A stretch of 64,000 nucleotides of DNA from Bolinopsis microptera (GCF_026151205.1 NC_087083.1:7480460-7544459), one strand, 5' to 3'; shown: positions 11,707 to 24,454, numbered from the stretch's first letter. The notes: generated from the letters alone by a model not told the origin. Program-made: numbers and translations.

Positions 11707-12000
11707 GATTGTTAATTGGAGAAAACACTTGTCTGAGGTTTCCTGAGATTGTTAATTGGAGGAAACACTTGTCTGAGATTTCCTGAGATTGTTAATTGGA
11801 GGAAACACTTGTCTGAGGTTTCCTGAGATTGTTAATTGGAGAAAACACTTGTCTGAGGTTTCCTGAGATTGTTAATTGGAGAAAACACTTGTCTGAGGTT
11901 TCCTGAGATTGTTAATTGGAGGAAACACTTTTCTGAGGTTTCTTGAGATTGTTAATTGGAGGAAACATTTGCCTGAGGTTTCCTGAGATTGTTAATTGGT
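11680..12000. repeat. 40-bp minisatellite starting inside a coding exon
   Basis: Eight copies of a 40-bp unit (gacacttgtctgaggtttcc, then tgagattgttaattggagga) are spaced exactly 40 bp apart. The first copy supplies the last residues (R-R-H-L-S-E-V-S) and the TGA stop of the exon at 11296-11706. The array therefore arose by duplication of the stop-codon region. Confidence 0.95.
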
Positions 12001-13440
12001 TTGATGATTATATGATGAACTAATGAGATGGTTGTTTATTATTTATTTAAGTTAAATTTTCAAAAATATTATTTTTTCCATAGATGTGTTTATAAAATCA
12101 TTTAATCAGATCTTGCCGATTCGGCATACCTGTAAACTAACTTTTTTTCCCACGAGTTGTAATAAAATTCATGGAAACTGCAATTTTATAAATGCTTAAT
12201 TGTGACTGTATTAAAATTGATGTTTCAGTATGACTGAAGTTGATAAATCCATCAGATTAAACTATTTGAGAATTTATGACGAAACCAGCATCCTAAATCT
12301 CTAAATTATCATATTTGTACAACTCATGATTCGACAGCAACTCGTGAATCTGTTACTTGTAACTTGTCAGCAAATCCAAACTTTTTGAAATGTCACTGTA
12401 GCTAATTTTAGTTACAGCTCATTAAAGAAGCCTTCGCCCTTCAGAGTTTGGTTAGAGTGGAGTATGCGATCAAAAACCACGGCACATTCTTTTGTCAAAT
12501 TCTAAATGCTGTCGCTTCTTTAAATGCTGCACTGTTGTTTCTGTCAATGCTGCACTGTTGTCTCTTTCTTTTCAGTCACACAAATCTTATCGGTCTCGAT
12601 TTACTTTTGTGTTGAAGCATTTATATTGTGTATATATATATACACTCTATGATTCTGATATACGTTTTGGTTTTAATTTCAAGCAATTGTGTTATTGTTA
12701 TATTTTGGCATTTTACAATTCACATTCCGTATAATTTATAAAAGTGGTCTCTTCATTGTTTTAGTAATTTAAGTACTAACAACTTTGAGATGGCAAGCTT
12801 ATAGTGTACAATAAACGACGCCTACCATCATGCAGAAAGTTATTTCTTGTCTCCTCAAGAGCAGATAAATATATAGCCGTAATGATAAAGTGCCACAGAA
12901 TATTTCAGCAATTTTAACTTGGATTTACGTGTCCCGTGGACAAGATACAATTACAATTTATTTATTCTTGTTGTCAACTTATTACTTTGGGATCTTCTAT
13001 AGTAATTTATCACTACCTATGCCTATCGTGAGTTTTGTTTCTTTATTTTAAGTATTCCTAAAAGCAATTTTACTTACGTTAAACTGCACCGTTTATCTCA
13101 GCAACTCCGATAGTTCTTTCGTTCAAATTTCTGATTGTTTCTGAATAGACTCAGTGAAGACAGATTCTAATGGAAATAAATAGCTGAATAACGTATCGAC
13201 ATTTCTACGTCATTCTCATATTCTCAAATTATTTGTTATATAGTAGTGTTGAAAGTATTGAAACAACTCCGGTTTATGAATAACCATGCTCGTTTTAACA
13301 AGATTGAAGCAATTCCCGGCTCTGACATCAAACTTGAGTACAGCTCAGTGCTATTATATTACGTAAGCCAGATTTCGGCCATTTTAGGACAGTATCGATG
13401 ATGTCCGAGTCGAAGTATAAAAGTAAACTTGGCTCAACCC
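12001..13440. other. AT-rich spacer, nothing recognised
   Basis: Only short frames are present, such as 12492-12734, with no splice context. No inverted terminal repeats were noticed. Confidence 0.45.
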
Positions 13441-13445
13441 GGGGA

Positions 13446-13934
13446 ATGTCACATGTCACATGTCACATGTCACATGTCACATGTCACATATCACATGTCA
13501 CATATCACATGTCGCATGTAAAATGTCACAAGACAAATGTCACATGTCACATGTCACATGTCACATGTCACATGTCACATGTCACATGTCACATGTCACA
13601 TGTCACATGTCACATGTCACATGTCACATGTCACATGTCACATGTCACATGTCACATGTCACATGTCACATGTCACATGTCACATGTCACATGTCACATG
13701 TCACATGTCACATGTCACATGTCACATGTCACATGTCACATGTCACATGTCACATGTCACATGTCACATGTCACATGTCACATGTCACATGTCACATGTC
13801 ACATGTCACATGTCACATGTCACATGTCACATGTCACATGTCACATGTCACATGTCACATGTCACATGTCACATATCACATGTCACATGTCACATGTCAC
13901 ATGTCACATGTCACATGTCACATGTCACATGTCA
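13446..13934. repeat. 7-bp satellite (atgtcac)n
   Basis: About 69 copies of the heptamer atgtcac run almost without error; the few variants (atatcac, atgtcgc, aagacaa) lie near the left end and at one position near the right. Because 7 is not a multiple of 3 and the unit has no stop, all three forward frames stay open and give Met-Ser-His-Val-Thr-Cys-His repeats. These are not genes. Every unit contains CACATG, an E-box type hexamer. Confidence 0.97.
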
Positions 13935-14120
13935 GCGCATATATGTGACGTTGGACATGTGAAATGTATGATGTGGTGAGGAAACTTGGAGAGGCTGCAG
14001 TTTACATAAGTTAAATAAACATTAAAGTTACGAGACAGTTTGTAAGGATATAACAGTGTTACTTTATGCGCATAAAATTAACGAGCATTATTATAGTGTG
14101 TAGTATAATAACAATGATAG

Positions 14121-14235
14121 CTGTACTGCTGTAGTTTACTTTTGATAATAGCTGTAGTTTACTTTGAATAATAGTTGTAGTTTACTTTGAATAATAGCTG
14201 TACAGTAAATGTAGTACAATAAATGCTGTAGTTTA
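14121..14235. repeat. 23-bp imperfect tandem repeat
   Basis: Three to four copies of aatagctgtagtttactttg with small changes lie in a row, followed by degenerate pieces of the same unit. Confidence 0.8.
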
Positions 14236-14345
14236 CTTATCTACTTACCTATACACATCATTGTTGAACGTTAGTATGCGTTTGTTTTGTGATTGTATGA
14301 GACCTTCTCTTTATAGTTTATAGTGACTGTTAGTGTTATTCAGTT

Positions 14346-15510
14346 GTGTTATACAGAAGGGTCATAGTTCTGCTGAATTTTTACAAACGCACCACTTTTC
14401 TTAGCTTTATCCCCAATCACTGGTACTACTCTATAGTGAAATGGTTGGAATTTAAAGACAAAAAACTATCGAGATACAGCGGTTATAAGCTGTTAACTCA
14501 TAACTGGGAAAATCAGTCAACTCAGAGGCGTCTAGGTGTCCGTGGAACGTTTGCGGAGTGGAACGTTTATTATCTGGTGCTATATAAAGCTTGTTGTTTT
14601 ACTTCGCAAACGTTCGAATGTAAGCGCCCGCATGATCTTTGTGAAATCATGTTGTGAGGCCATCAACTGTCAGCTCGGATGTCGGAGGAGCATTATCTCT
14701 CGATCAATTACGATAACATTCACGTCACCGCAATTATTAACTGTGCCACTACAGCACAGCACACCATGTTGAGGAGTCTGGAGTCACCAATTTCCCATCA
14801 TCAAGTCCGACCCCTATCTATCACTGACTATCACGGACTTACTCACTTGGTTCCAACTAATAATCCTTATTCATTTATTAATAATGTTTTCCTTTGTTCA
14901 CGACCTTCGTCCCGGTTTTCATTTCTACTTCTAGAGCATTATTCCCATAGTAACTTATCCCTATAGTAACTTATCCCCATAGTAACCTAGTGGCATACGA
15001 AGCTCCGAAGGTCTTTATCTTGGGCCCAACTCCTTTAAAGAAAGCTGGTACTACACAAATACCATACAATCAATAAAATTCATCGATACTCGTTATAGAT
15101 GTTGGCTCTAACAATAGTATTTGTGAAATATAATCAGGGGTCCCCCTCTTCCTACACCCCTGAATATGATCCTGCTGTCTGTAAATATTGGCACAGTCCT
15201 AAGCATAAATAGCTCATGTGGTTCTCTAATATGTGTCTTCATGTGGCTTGTAAATATAATTTTAATGTAATAATGATACATTATACAGGAAGAGGGTGCA
15301 CATTAAAAGTAGGTACTGGTAGTGCGCACGCCGCGCACACTGTCACATTTCAAGTCTCGCAATGGCTTCTTCTAAATCAAAATGTCATGTAGGAGTCATC
15401 TGACTCACTTGAGAACATAATATAACAGTCTGATAGTCAATTGTCATACCTTGTAAGATCTCTTTAAGATCTCGGGGGTTTCATCGTCATACTGATATTA
15501 GTGAAGAAAT
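14346..15510. other. Spacer with overlapping short frames
   Basis: Three overlapping plus-strand frames (14346-14966) show no recognisable composition. An inverted pair, gaacgtttgcg (near 14550) and cgcaaacgttc (near 14607), flanks a tatataaag sequence, which could be a promoter-like or foldback motif. Nothing firmer can be said. Confidence 0.35.
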
Positions 15511-15520
15511 TGTTAAGGTC

Positions 15521-16440
15521 TGTGCACAACGTTATACAAAGTATGTTATTTAGCTCTTTGGGGCTTTGAAACAATACAAATTACAATGCCGTGAAAAATT
15601 CTCGCCAGAGTCTTGATCATGATTAGCTTTGATGTGAAACTTATCCATTTGATTTGGGCACAACGTTATACTAACTAATTTTTTATCTCTTTGGGGCTTT
15701 GAAACAATAAAATGTCGAATGAAAAAATTCCTTTTTTGATCAAGCTTTAGCTTTGAGTAGTAACTTATTTATTTTATTAAAGCACAACGTTATACAAACA
15801 ATTTTTCAAGCTCTTTAGGCTTTGGAACTTTATGAAGCCGTTTGGCGTTTGCTCTTATAATATGCGACTAATGGGTAAAACCTAAAATATTTTTGTTATT
15901 TAATGTCGATATTTATTTTCGTCTGGGTACAGCAATATACTAAACATGTTTTGTATCTCTTTGGGGCTTTGGAACGGTCCGAAACAATTTCTTTTTTGAT
16001 CAAGCTTTAGTTTTGATTAGTAACTTACCTATATGATATATAGCACAGCGCTATACAGTATACAAACAATTTTTAAAGCTCTTTGGGGCTTTGAAACTCT
16101 ACGAGCCATATGAAAAAACTCTTTATGGATTCTTGATTAAAGTTTTCTAGTAAAATGTAACTTATCTCATTAATCTGGGCAATGCCCTGCATATCTTTAA
16201 TGATTTAAAATTAGCATCTCCCGTTATCTGCCTATTACTGTAAATATCATTTAGGTCTGGTCACAATGTTAGACTAAAAATGTTTGTGATCTTTGTGGCT
16301 TTGAAACACTACGATGCTTCGAAAAAAAAAACCTCTTTAAAAAGTTTTGATTGAGCTTTAGATCTGATACGTAACTTATCTATTTGATTTGGGCAATGCC
16401 ACACGGCACACGTACTACATACTTGCATGATTTAATATTG
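15521..16440. repeat. Degenerate ~125-bp tandem array, about seven units
   Basis: Units begin with a variant of gcacaacgttatacaaa, then after 15-25 bp carry the best conserved block ctctttggggctttgaaac, then gattagtaacttatctattt before the next unit. Unit starts lie near 15523, 15658, 15780, 15927, 16042 and 16258, with one shortened unit between the last two. The conserved 20-bp block against diverged spacers suggests an old satellite. Confidence 0.8.
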
Positions 16441-16729
16441 GTATCTCTCAGGATCTGCCGTCTGTCGGCCGCTAGCAACTATTGAGTATTGATCATCAAA
16501 TACCTCTGGATCTTCTCTGACGTATCAACTGTCACATGTCACTGTTTTCACTGCACTTATCACTGCTGGTCACTGTGACGGGATGGTCTTTGTCTCGCAG
16601 ATCAGCGATCCTTTCTTGTAAATCTATCGGTCGAATCTTCTAATTCAGTTTTATTTATTGGCCAACAAAAATTACAAATTACAAGTATTGTCTGCTGTGG
16701 TAACAACTCTCGTAGAGCTGGTTTTTTGG

Positions 16730-17157
16730 CAGAGTTGAAAAATACGTATTTTACGAATTTTATAAAATATCAAAAATACGTTAAATACGGCGTATTTTAT
16801 TTTCGTTGAATAAAATACGTAATAAGTGTTATTGTACCATTGATAGCTCCAATAAAGTAATAAGCACTATTGCTTTATATAAATTTACGATTTTATCAAA
16901 ACTCGCGTAGCTCTGTCGTTTTTCACCTCGCATATGACTTCAAAGTACTGGGCACGTGCTATACCAAAGCATTAAAGCGTTGAAGTTAAATAGAAATGTG
17001 TCTGAAAAAAATGCAAACGAATGACATAACTTTAGTCTTTGAATGAAATTTCAAGAAAAACGTATTTTAACGTATTTTTGACGTATTTTATTTCTAAGCA
17101 AAAATACGCAAAATACGGCGTATTTAAAAAATTATCTCACGTATTTTTCAACTCTGT
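16730..17157. mobile_element. hAT-type MITE with terminal inverted repeats
   Basis: The element begins CAGAGTTGAAAAATACG and ends with its exact reverse complement CGTATTTTTCAACTCTG (17 bp). The left flank is TTTTTTGG (16722-16729) and the right flank TTTTTGG, an 8-bp target duplication that differs only in T-run length. CAG-type ends and an 8-bp duplication fit hAT transposons. The interior is AT-rich with many (a)aaatacg blocks and no ORF, so the copy is non-autonomous. Confidence 0.85.
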
Positions 17158-18230
17158 TTTTTGGTAATTGTTGCTTTCCACTTGTATTGTATGTTACCAC
17201 TACCATCTGTTCAGCAAACTTCAAACTGCTCATCCACAGCATATCAAGCCGGCTACGTCGACCATATAATTAGCGTGAATTAGTGAATTATATCCATCTA
17301 TATCCAATGTTTGTGGATAGCAACAGAATAATTATGGACATACCTGGGATTGCTATTATTACTCGTGATAATTATGATGAAGAGTTAATTTTAGCGTCGC
17401 TCGTGATTTTTGTCGATTTTACATTGACTCCGCAGAGTCATTAGCCGAGTCAATGAAATTTACATTGCTCAGTTTATTTCGTAACATTTAAATTTCCGGT
17501 ATCCCTACGTATTAGGTTCGAATTAATTTGCTATTGGAGGGTTTCAGAAACCACAATCCGTTAAATACTGGAGCAATAAGTTCCAACATGTGCAGCCGCC
17601 ACTGAAAAAGTGATTTTTCTGAGCCATGGAGAATGTTGCCGGGTCAATACCAAACCTCTCTCTGTTGGATAATGTTGCAGTTCTTTAGAATTAGATAGCT
17701 TGCCATTTAGTGAGGAACGTGCATTCTTACGAAAATAGGGTCTGACTTTCTACCCCTTGACATGTTAATTGACTTCATGCTACGTTTTAAATGGAGTGTT
17801 AACAGTGTTTGGGTTAGTTTGTACAGCTTCGCATGCAGCCTCATGGATGATGGGTCGGGCAATGTCTGACACGGGTCTGGGACCTGGATAGATATTAAAG
17901 TGAGGCGTTTGGCTGAGTCAGGGTGTTGCAAGAGTCAGAACGGAGCTAGGCTTTAGACTCATACTTCTTAGGAAAATTTCATGAAATAAAATGTCCAGTG
18001 GTAACATTTTGGGTACTTTATTTTATTCTTTTAGCCTTGATCTCTTACTTACTTGGATCTGATTCTTTCTTGATTGATTATGTCACTGTACTTACCTTTA
18101 TTATACCTACATGTACTGTATGGTTTCTGCTTCTTTTTAGTTTAGTGTGGTTTACAATAAAAGATGTTTTAATTTTGTCATTGCCTTATGCTGAGTTATA
18201 CTTTAGTTCACTTTTACACTTTTGCTAACA
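17158..18230. other. Spacer, no supported gene
   Basis: A 74-codon minus frame (17707-17931) and a hydrophobic plus frame (17998-18228) occur, both without motif or splice support. The latter probably belongs to the 3' region of a retrotransposon relic. Confidence 0.35.
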
Positions 18231-18390
18231 TCACTCACAGTCAGCCGCTCTGACATGGTTAACCACCTTCCTTGTGTTGTTGGTTAATCATATGAGCGGG
18301 ATATAAATACCTCATTTCATTTCATTTCATTTCATTTCATTTCATTTCATTTCATTTCATTTCATTTCATTTCATTTTCATTTTATTTCA
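18231..18390 (+). mobile_element. Non-LTR retrotransposon 3' tail with (TTTCA)n
   Basis: The phrase gagcgggatataaatacctc leads directly into about 15 copies of the pentamer atttc (18313-18388). An A/T-rich 3' end running into a short-period microsatellite is typical for CR1/L2-like LINE and SINE tails. No coding remnant was identified upstream. Confidence 0.5.
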
Positions 18391-21300
18391 AGCATAAAAC
18401 GGGACAGTGGACCGAACGGGTAATGTTGGAATATAGCATCTCTGCCTCTTGTCAGTAATAAGTACCTACGTTTATCTTTTCAACTCTCAGTCTCAACTCA
18501 AGTCAAGTCTCCATGTTGCCTCCTCTTCAGAACAGAAATAGGCCCGCACTACATGATTCCACCAAGGTTTAAAACCCTGATTTTATCCTAATTTTCTGAA
18601 TTCTGCTGTAGCACTCACTCTCAGGAGGGGGTGACAGCTAATAGCGTGTTGTAATGTTAATAAAGTCAGAACTCTGTGACGTGGTGCAACTTAGAATGCT
18701 TCTTCTCGCTTTACTCCCGCTATATCAGCCAAACCTTGTGTCAATACATGCCCTAATTTGTTAACGAATGTGGTTTGCTCCTATCATTACAGTTTATTAC
18801 TTCACTTCTTGTGTCATGATCACCTTAGCTGACGTGTGGCCAGCATATCTTGCACTAATATAATATTTACCCTTGATTGCTCCTTCATCAAACCTACAGC
18901 TCCTTCCCCAAATTTTCTCTAACTTCTAGAACTTCTTCAACCTAAATCTTGCTGTTTCATGCTCTCTCTTGAAGTATACTTGCACTGCTTCACTCCCCTT
19001 CTTGTATAACATCCCTCAAATATTACGTATATTGACAGACCTGACAGACCTGCGGCTCGAACTATGACAATTGTCTAGTTTAATATATCGAACTTTGCTC
19101 CTTTATGCAATGCTTTAATGCTTCTAGCTCCTTGCTGATCGGCACGTGTTTAATTGCTAACTGATACTCCTTCACCAAGCTTTTTATTGTTATATCTTGT
19201 TGATTCGATCGTTACCTGTACTATTTGAGTATTTGGGACGCACTCCACTATAGCTTATCGAAAACCGCAAAAAGAAAGAAAATCGTCGTTGCACATGGGA
19301 GAATAAATTCATGCAATATGACTTTGAGCTATTGCAATCAACTGCGGGTGGACTGTGAACCAATTATATTTCACTGATAATGATACTACTTCGTCACATT
19401 CGACACTGATATTACTTCAGCACACTCGTAAGCTTGTCACCGAACCCAATGCCACCTCGTATTCGGTATTGAAGTGAGTGTTTGTTTTAAAAATTGCAGT
19501 TTCTGACTGCATAGGGCGTGAAATATTGCTCCAATCGCTGTTTTTCACACGATAACACGATAGCGAACTAAAATATAACCTTCTTAAACTTTATTAAACT
19601 TACAACTTTTAAAACAATGCTTTTACGGAGGCTAAATAGCCTAACTTCAGTTAGTACCGTCTGTCAGGACCAGCCATGACAATGGAAAATTTTAAATTCC
19701 TATGCCAGAAATCTGATGCGAATATTCCTAGAACAGTTCCGATATTGGACTTACTGTCACTTACAGTTACAGATACTGGATATGCTCTTTAGTGTTACTG
19801 GTTTGTTCTGACTCACGCGTTTTGGTTACAAGGGTTGAGTTACTTTTCGTTCGTCGTTAAACTAATTCTCGATTTCTGTATTTCTGTTGGACACTGTAAT
19901 TCGGACTGTAAATCATGAGATCATTCAATCGAATCGAAACCTTAGTCGTTGCTTTGTGACATTTGGTACTATTTATAAAATCGATTATGCCTACTTCTGC
20001 AAGTCCTGACTAACATATTGCAACAGACATTATTTCCGTTTCCTGTTGTTCTAAGTCAATGATTTCACGTACAGAATTGAAAGATTGCGTTTTAAATTTT
20101 TTCTGCAAATTTAACCAATCGGCTATTAGACCCTTAGGTTTAGTTTATGGGGCGAAATGATTTATGAAGGAGTGGTAACTTAGTGATATTTTTGAAATGT
20201 TAACAGTATTATTTTGTTAAATAATTTTTCGAAATCGGTAATTTCATCCTTTTTGTCGCTCCAGATCTAGGTTTCATGCATTTGTGAATTATAACTGTTC
20301 TCACAAACCTTCTACCGTACATATTCACGTTACTCCGCAATTTCGAGCTTTTTAATTTTACTGCTTTCTTACTTCTTGTAACAATACCTCGTGTTAGATT
20401 TACAGACACACGCACACAATTTACACTTCGAGGCGTTTAATTAGGGCGAGTAAGCAGTGGGCTCTACAGGGTTTTCGGCTTTCCATTTCCGTAAAAGTAC
20501 TTTCATTTTTTCCTCCCCGAACCGTAACCGTGCCTGCTTTAGGTCTCGAGTATGTGTGATTGTTTGCACACAAACTTCACTGAATATCTATGATATTTTG
20601 CGAGTTTAAATTTAAAGTTTTCTTGTTATGACGTGCTTGTCAAATGTGCCGGCAACATTACAGACTCCTGACACAGACACACGCACACAATTTATATTGT
20701 ATGGCTGTTAATTAGGCCGAGTAGGCAATAGGCTCTACAGATGGCAGATTATTATTTCAAAATTTCCATACCGGTGGTCAATTTCTCCGGCGACGTGGTG
20801 TTAATTACCATTACAAAGTCAAATAATTTGCCCTGCTGTCTAATGAGAACACAATTAAGGTTAATAAGAGACGGACATTTTTAGCACCTATAACGTATAG
20901 AAGGCGGGCATACATTGACAGAGAAACAGGCGGCCGTCTTTTCCCAATTACCTGCACTGTATCTGTGAATTGAGAGTTTGTGCTGGGTTTGTATTTGGCA
21001 GCTTTTCTGATATCAGTCAGCAGTCTAGCGGACAAATTAAAATGTCTCGGTTGGCTCCTTGAATCACTTTCTCAGTCTTTTAGTCTCTGTTTTAGTCCCT
21101 ATAGATCTAGACTCTCGTTATCATCTGTGTGAAGTCTACAGATCATGTCCTACCTCAGTGGAAGATGTGATTTCTCATGTTAATTAAAGACTGTGTGCTG
21201 TGAGGTGTGGTAATATGCTGTCACGAGTCATTTTGAGAGTCCTGACGTATTTCAATGGTATTTATTAATTTTGTGGGTTATTCAGGATATTAATTATTTT

Positions 21301-21870
21301 AATTCTATTGTCATTGACGCGATATGTCATTCATTTTCACTTATTTCCAACTTCAACGTCGACTCTGATTATACTTTATAAACTTATTGCACGCATAGCA
21401 GATTCAAAGATTTAAAGAGTCGAATTTCAGCATAATGAACGGTGATTGTATCTAAAATACCTAAAGAAACATGAAAACAGACACATTCTGATTACTGCTC
21501 CCAAAATAGATTGACTTTATGAACATAACTCATAAGTATGTAATTATTTTATTTTGAGAGCATCATATATCATGTAGGTATGTATATCTGTATTGGTATT
21601 TTCTTTTATTGTCTGCTCATTTCGTAGATTCCTGATGTTTTCATGTGACGTAACTTGCAACATTAATTATGCAAATTGTCCGTTGTTCACCCTGGAAGTG
21701 TTTTCCATACCCATCCGGCTATGTCATAAGTCATACAGGAGACGTTTGAATACTGACATTTTTTAAATACATTTGTCATCAAATAGTATCTAATCGTTAT
21801 CTGACGTATTCAATTTGTAAACTCGAGGCGATATTATGTACCTACCAAATTCCGAAGCTATTTGAGTACC
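18391..21870. other. Long gene-poor spacer with one diverged duplication
   Basis: No gene was recognised. A diverged direct repeat of about 80 bp is visible: 20401-20480 and 20672-20745 share acagacacacgcacacaatt, then ttaattaggcgag-like and ggctctacag sequence. It may be two copies of an unidentified element. Confidence 0.4.
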
Positions 21871-21899
21871 ATTAATGGATCTTAATAATGTTGAGACAT

Positions 21900-22079
21900 G
21901 ACGCTGCCAAGGATCCTCTAAATCCAGTGATTATTCCAATCTTTACTCTCAAAACAGGATGATTAAAGCCACCAAACCACGGCACTTGGCACTCTCCATG
22001 TTCTACAACAGCAGCAGGGTTCATTTCATTACTCCAGGAACCTAATCGCCTGTTAGGAGCTAAAAACACGTGATAAGGT
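21900..22079 (-). CDS. Possible isolated exon, unidentified
   Basis: On the minus strand a cacgtgtttttag acceptor-like site precedes a frame reading R-L-G-S-W-S-N-E-M-N-P-A-A-V-V, then C-Q-V-P-W-F-G-G-F-N-H-P-V-L-R, with a possible donor (gaga|gtaaag). The composition (Trp, Cys, Gly, balanced residues) is protein-like, but no neighbouring exons were found. It may be an exon remnant or chance. Confidence 0.22.
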
Positions 22080-23300
22080 TCCTGGTTCCATTTCTCCTGT
22101 ACGAGAACCGGTTCTCATTAATCTCATTTATAATTAGTTTTCAAACAGTATATCCAGAGTGTGGCTTATTGGCATTTCATTTCATTGTTCACAACAAGAT
22201 CGAATTAATATGCTACCTCCACGGCTCCTTCATTTCAATAACAGTGCTCAGCAGTTTGTAGGGTGCCCGATTCTCTGAACTATTGCTCAAGGACTCTCCT
22301 CCGCACGTCAAATTTTCCTTGCAACTCTTATAAGGGTGTCATGTTTTGTATACAGTAAAGAATCGTCCATAATAAACGTTAGGTAATTGATTATCAGTAA
22401 TTACACGCTTATTGTCATGAGTCAAAACGTTGACTCTTTCTACTGTGTTAGCATGGGGCTCAACATCTTGAGTAACACCAAGCAGCCTTAACGCTCAGTT
22501 TTCAAGTTCATTTTAGAGTCCAGTATTCTTCAGAGAGTCCTCAAGAGTCTCCTAGTTTCGTTCCTTTGTTATTCACTACACACAGTGTGAGACAGGCCAC
22601 CCAGGAGGGGCACTAATCTTGGTAAGCATGTTTTGTTATTACGGGCACTCACCCAAACATCTTTTGTGGTCTTTAGATTGTGACAGCTTTGAGAGTCCGA
22701 CAATTTGTTGGGGGTCTCTGAATTACGATTCTCCACAGTGTAAAAACAGTGTATTTTTTCATGTACATTGTACTTTATTGTACAATTTGTGTACATCATA
22801 CAGTATACCCTGTACAATGTAAATGACACATTATACCTTATACAGTATACATCGCTTATTTGTTTCCTACTCAAAGCATAATTCCATCACAATCACTAGT
22901 TGCCCTGGTAACACAGCATAATATGTTAAACACGATATTATCTACTACTCATCCCCCTTATATCGTATAATCTTATAATATCTCCAATGATTACTCGTTA
23001 TTCACAGTCCGGAAGACTCCACGTTATTGACGTTTAACTACCGAATACCAACTACTCAACTGTCACTTACCAGTTTAGCACTTCACTATAAGTATAGTTA
23101 ACTCAGTCTCGCCTCTTCTTTCCGGGATACAGATTTACCGGATTTTGCATTTTTCAGATGAGATCCCCCATAATCGGGGTAAACTGACGTGAACCCTGAA
23201 AACTATAATAATGCTCCTCCTCGTTAGTGATCTTAAACTACAGACTACTCTGCAGTCTGCACTTATCACATCTACATACTTAAATCTTTATAGTTTCATG
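22080..23300. other. Spacer, no supported gene
   Basis: Overlapping frames at 22569-22874 on both strands lack motifs. A local inverted pair, tgtacattgtac and gtacaatgta, occurs around 22760-22820. Nothing else was recognised. Confidence 0.4.
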
Positions 23301-23309
23301 TTTCACCAT

Positions 23310-23695
23310 GGCACTATCCGTCGTGGAGTAGAGTCCGCGGCGGAGCCGCCGGACTCCGAGCAGACTCCGAGCGGACTCCGGCGGTGCTCCGCCAAAATGT
23401 ATTTCGTTTGGACTCGAATACATTTTGGCGGACTCCGAGCGGAATTTAAAGTCCGCCGCGGACTCCGAGCGGCTCCACGGCGGGTCGGCGGACTGTCCGC
23501 CGCGGACTAAGCCACTAGGCGGACTCCGGTCCGCCGCGGACTCCAGCGGAGTGGTCGGCGGACTCCGGCGGACCTCTCCGCCGGACTTGAATCCGGCGGA
23601 GTCCGGCGGAGCTTGGCGGAGTCCACCGGGCTCGGCGGACTCCGCTCGGAGTCCAGCGGCTCCGCCGCGGACTCTACTCCACGACGGATAGTGCC
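23310..23695. mobile_element. GC-rich foldback MITE with perfect 8-bp target duplication
   Basis: The element starts GGCACTATCCGTCGTGGAGT and ends with the exact reverse complement; the match continues for more than 40 bp through gagtccgcggcggagc. It is flanked by TTCACCAT on both sides (23302-23309 and 23696-23703). Its interior is packed with ggactccg and cggagtcc words in both orientations, making it strongly GC-rich within AT-rich DNA and highly self-complementary. Pro/Ala-rich frames across it are spurious. An 8-bp duplication fits hAT-like or Merlin-like elements; the GG-start ends do not decide between them. Confidence 0.9.
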
Positions 23696-24081
23696 TTCAC
23701 CATAGTCATCTTGTTGCATCTCCAGTTTCCGGGGTGATAGCTGGCAGCGACTTATATTTGATTTACTGGCCCATTCAACATCGTCTAATGACTGGTTTTG
23801 TCAATTTAATCAGTCCTTGAAATTTTAATCTCTATTTATTAGTTAATTTACGGAGCATCATTCGTTTTCCCATAAGAGACCTATTATTATTATTTATTGA
23901 AATAAGGATATTCAGTACTTGTAAACTGTTACTAGGGTGACCAATGATATGTAGGCATTCCTGCATACTCCTGCTTTAAGATAACGTATACTGCAGTCTA
24001 TGTAGATAACTTATACTTTATATGTAGACTACTCATACGTCCCCCATACATAATTTAACATCTACTAAAGCTCTCGTTTGT

Positions 24082-24454
24082 AATCACTGTTACACTCACT
24101 GTTACACTCACTGTTACACTTACTGTTACACTCACTATTACACTCACTGTTACACTCATTATTACACTCACTGTTACACTCACTGGTACACTCACTCTAA
24201 CACTCACTGTTACACTCACTGTTACACTTACTGTTACACTCACTGTTACATTTATTGTTACACTCACTGTTACACTCATTATTACACTCATTATTACACT
24301 CACTGTTACATTCACTGTTACACTCACTGTTACACTTACTGTTACACTCACTGTTACACTCCCTGTTACGCTCACTGTTACACTCGATGTTACATTCACT
24401 GTTACACTTACTGTTACGCTCACTGTTACACTCATTGTTACACTCACTGTTACA
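24082..24454. repeat. 12-bp satellite (cactgttacact)n
   Basis: About 31 copies of a 12-bp unit with substitutions (cattatt, cactggt, cgatgtt). The period keeps two minus frames and one plus frame open, yielding Val-Ser-Val-Thr and similar repeats that are not genes. Confidence 0.95.

Noticed and set aside
13398-13979. Three overlapping Met-Ser-His-Val-Thr-Cys-His repeat ORFs
   Set aside because: All three frames stay open because the 7-bp unit has no stop. This is satellite DNA, not coding.
17998-18228. Hydrophobic 76-codon frame as a membrane protein
   Set aside because: T-rich sequence gives hydrophobic codons automatically, and it directly precedes a retrotransposon-like 3' tail. No splice sites in phase.
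22569-22874. Overlapping plus and minus frames
   Set aside because: Neither has domain-like composition, and both overlap the same DNA antisense.
23211-23719. GC-rich Pro/Ala/Asp frames, seemingly a foreign or high-GC gene
   Set aside because: They lie in a MITE with perfect 8-bp target duplication and self-complementary interior. The composition is due to repeated ggactccg words.
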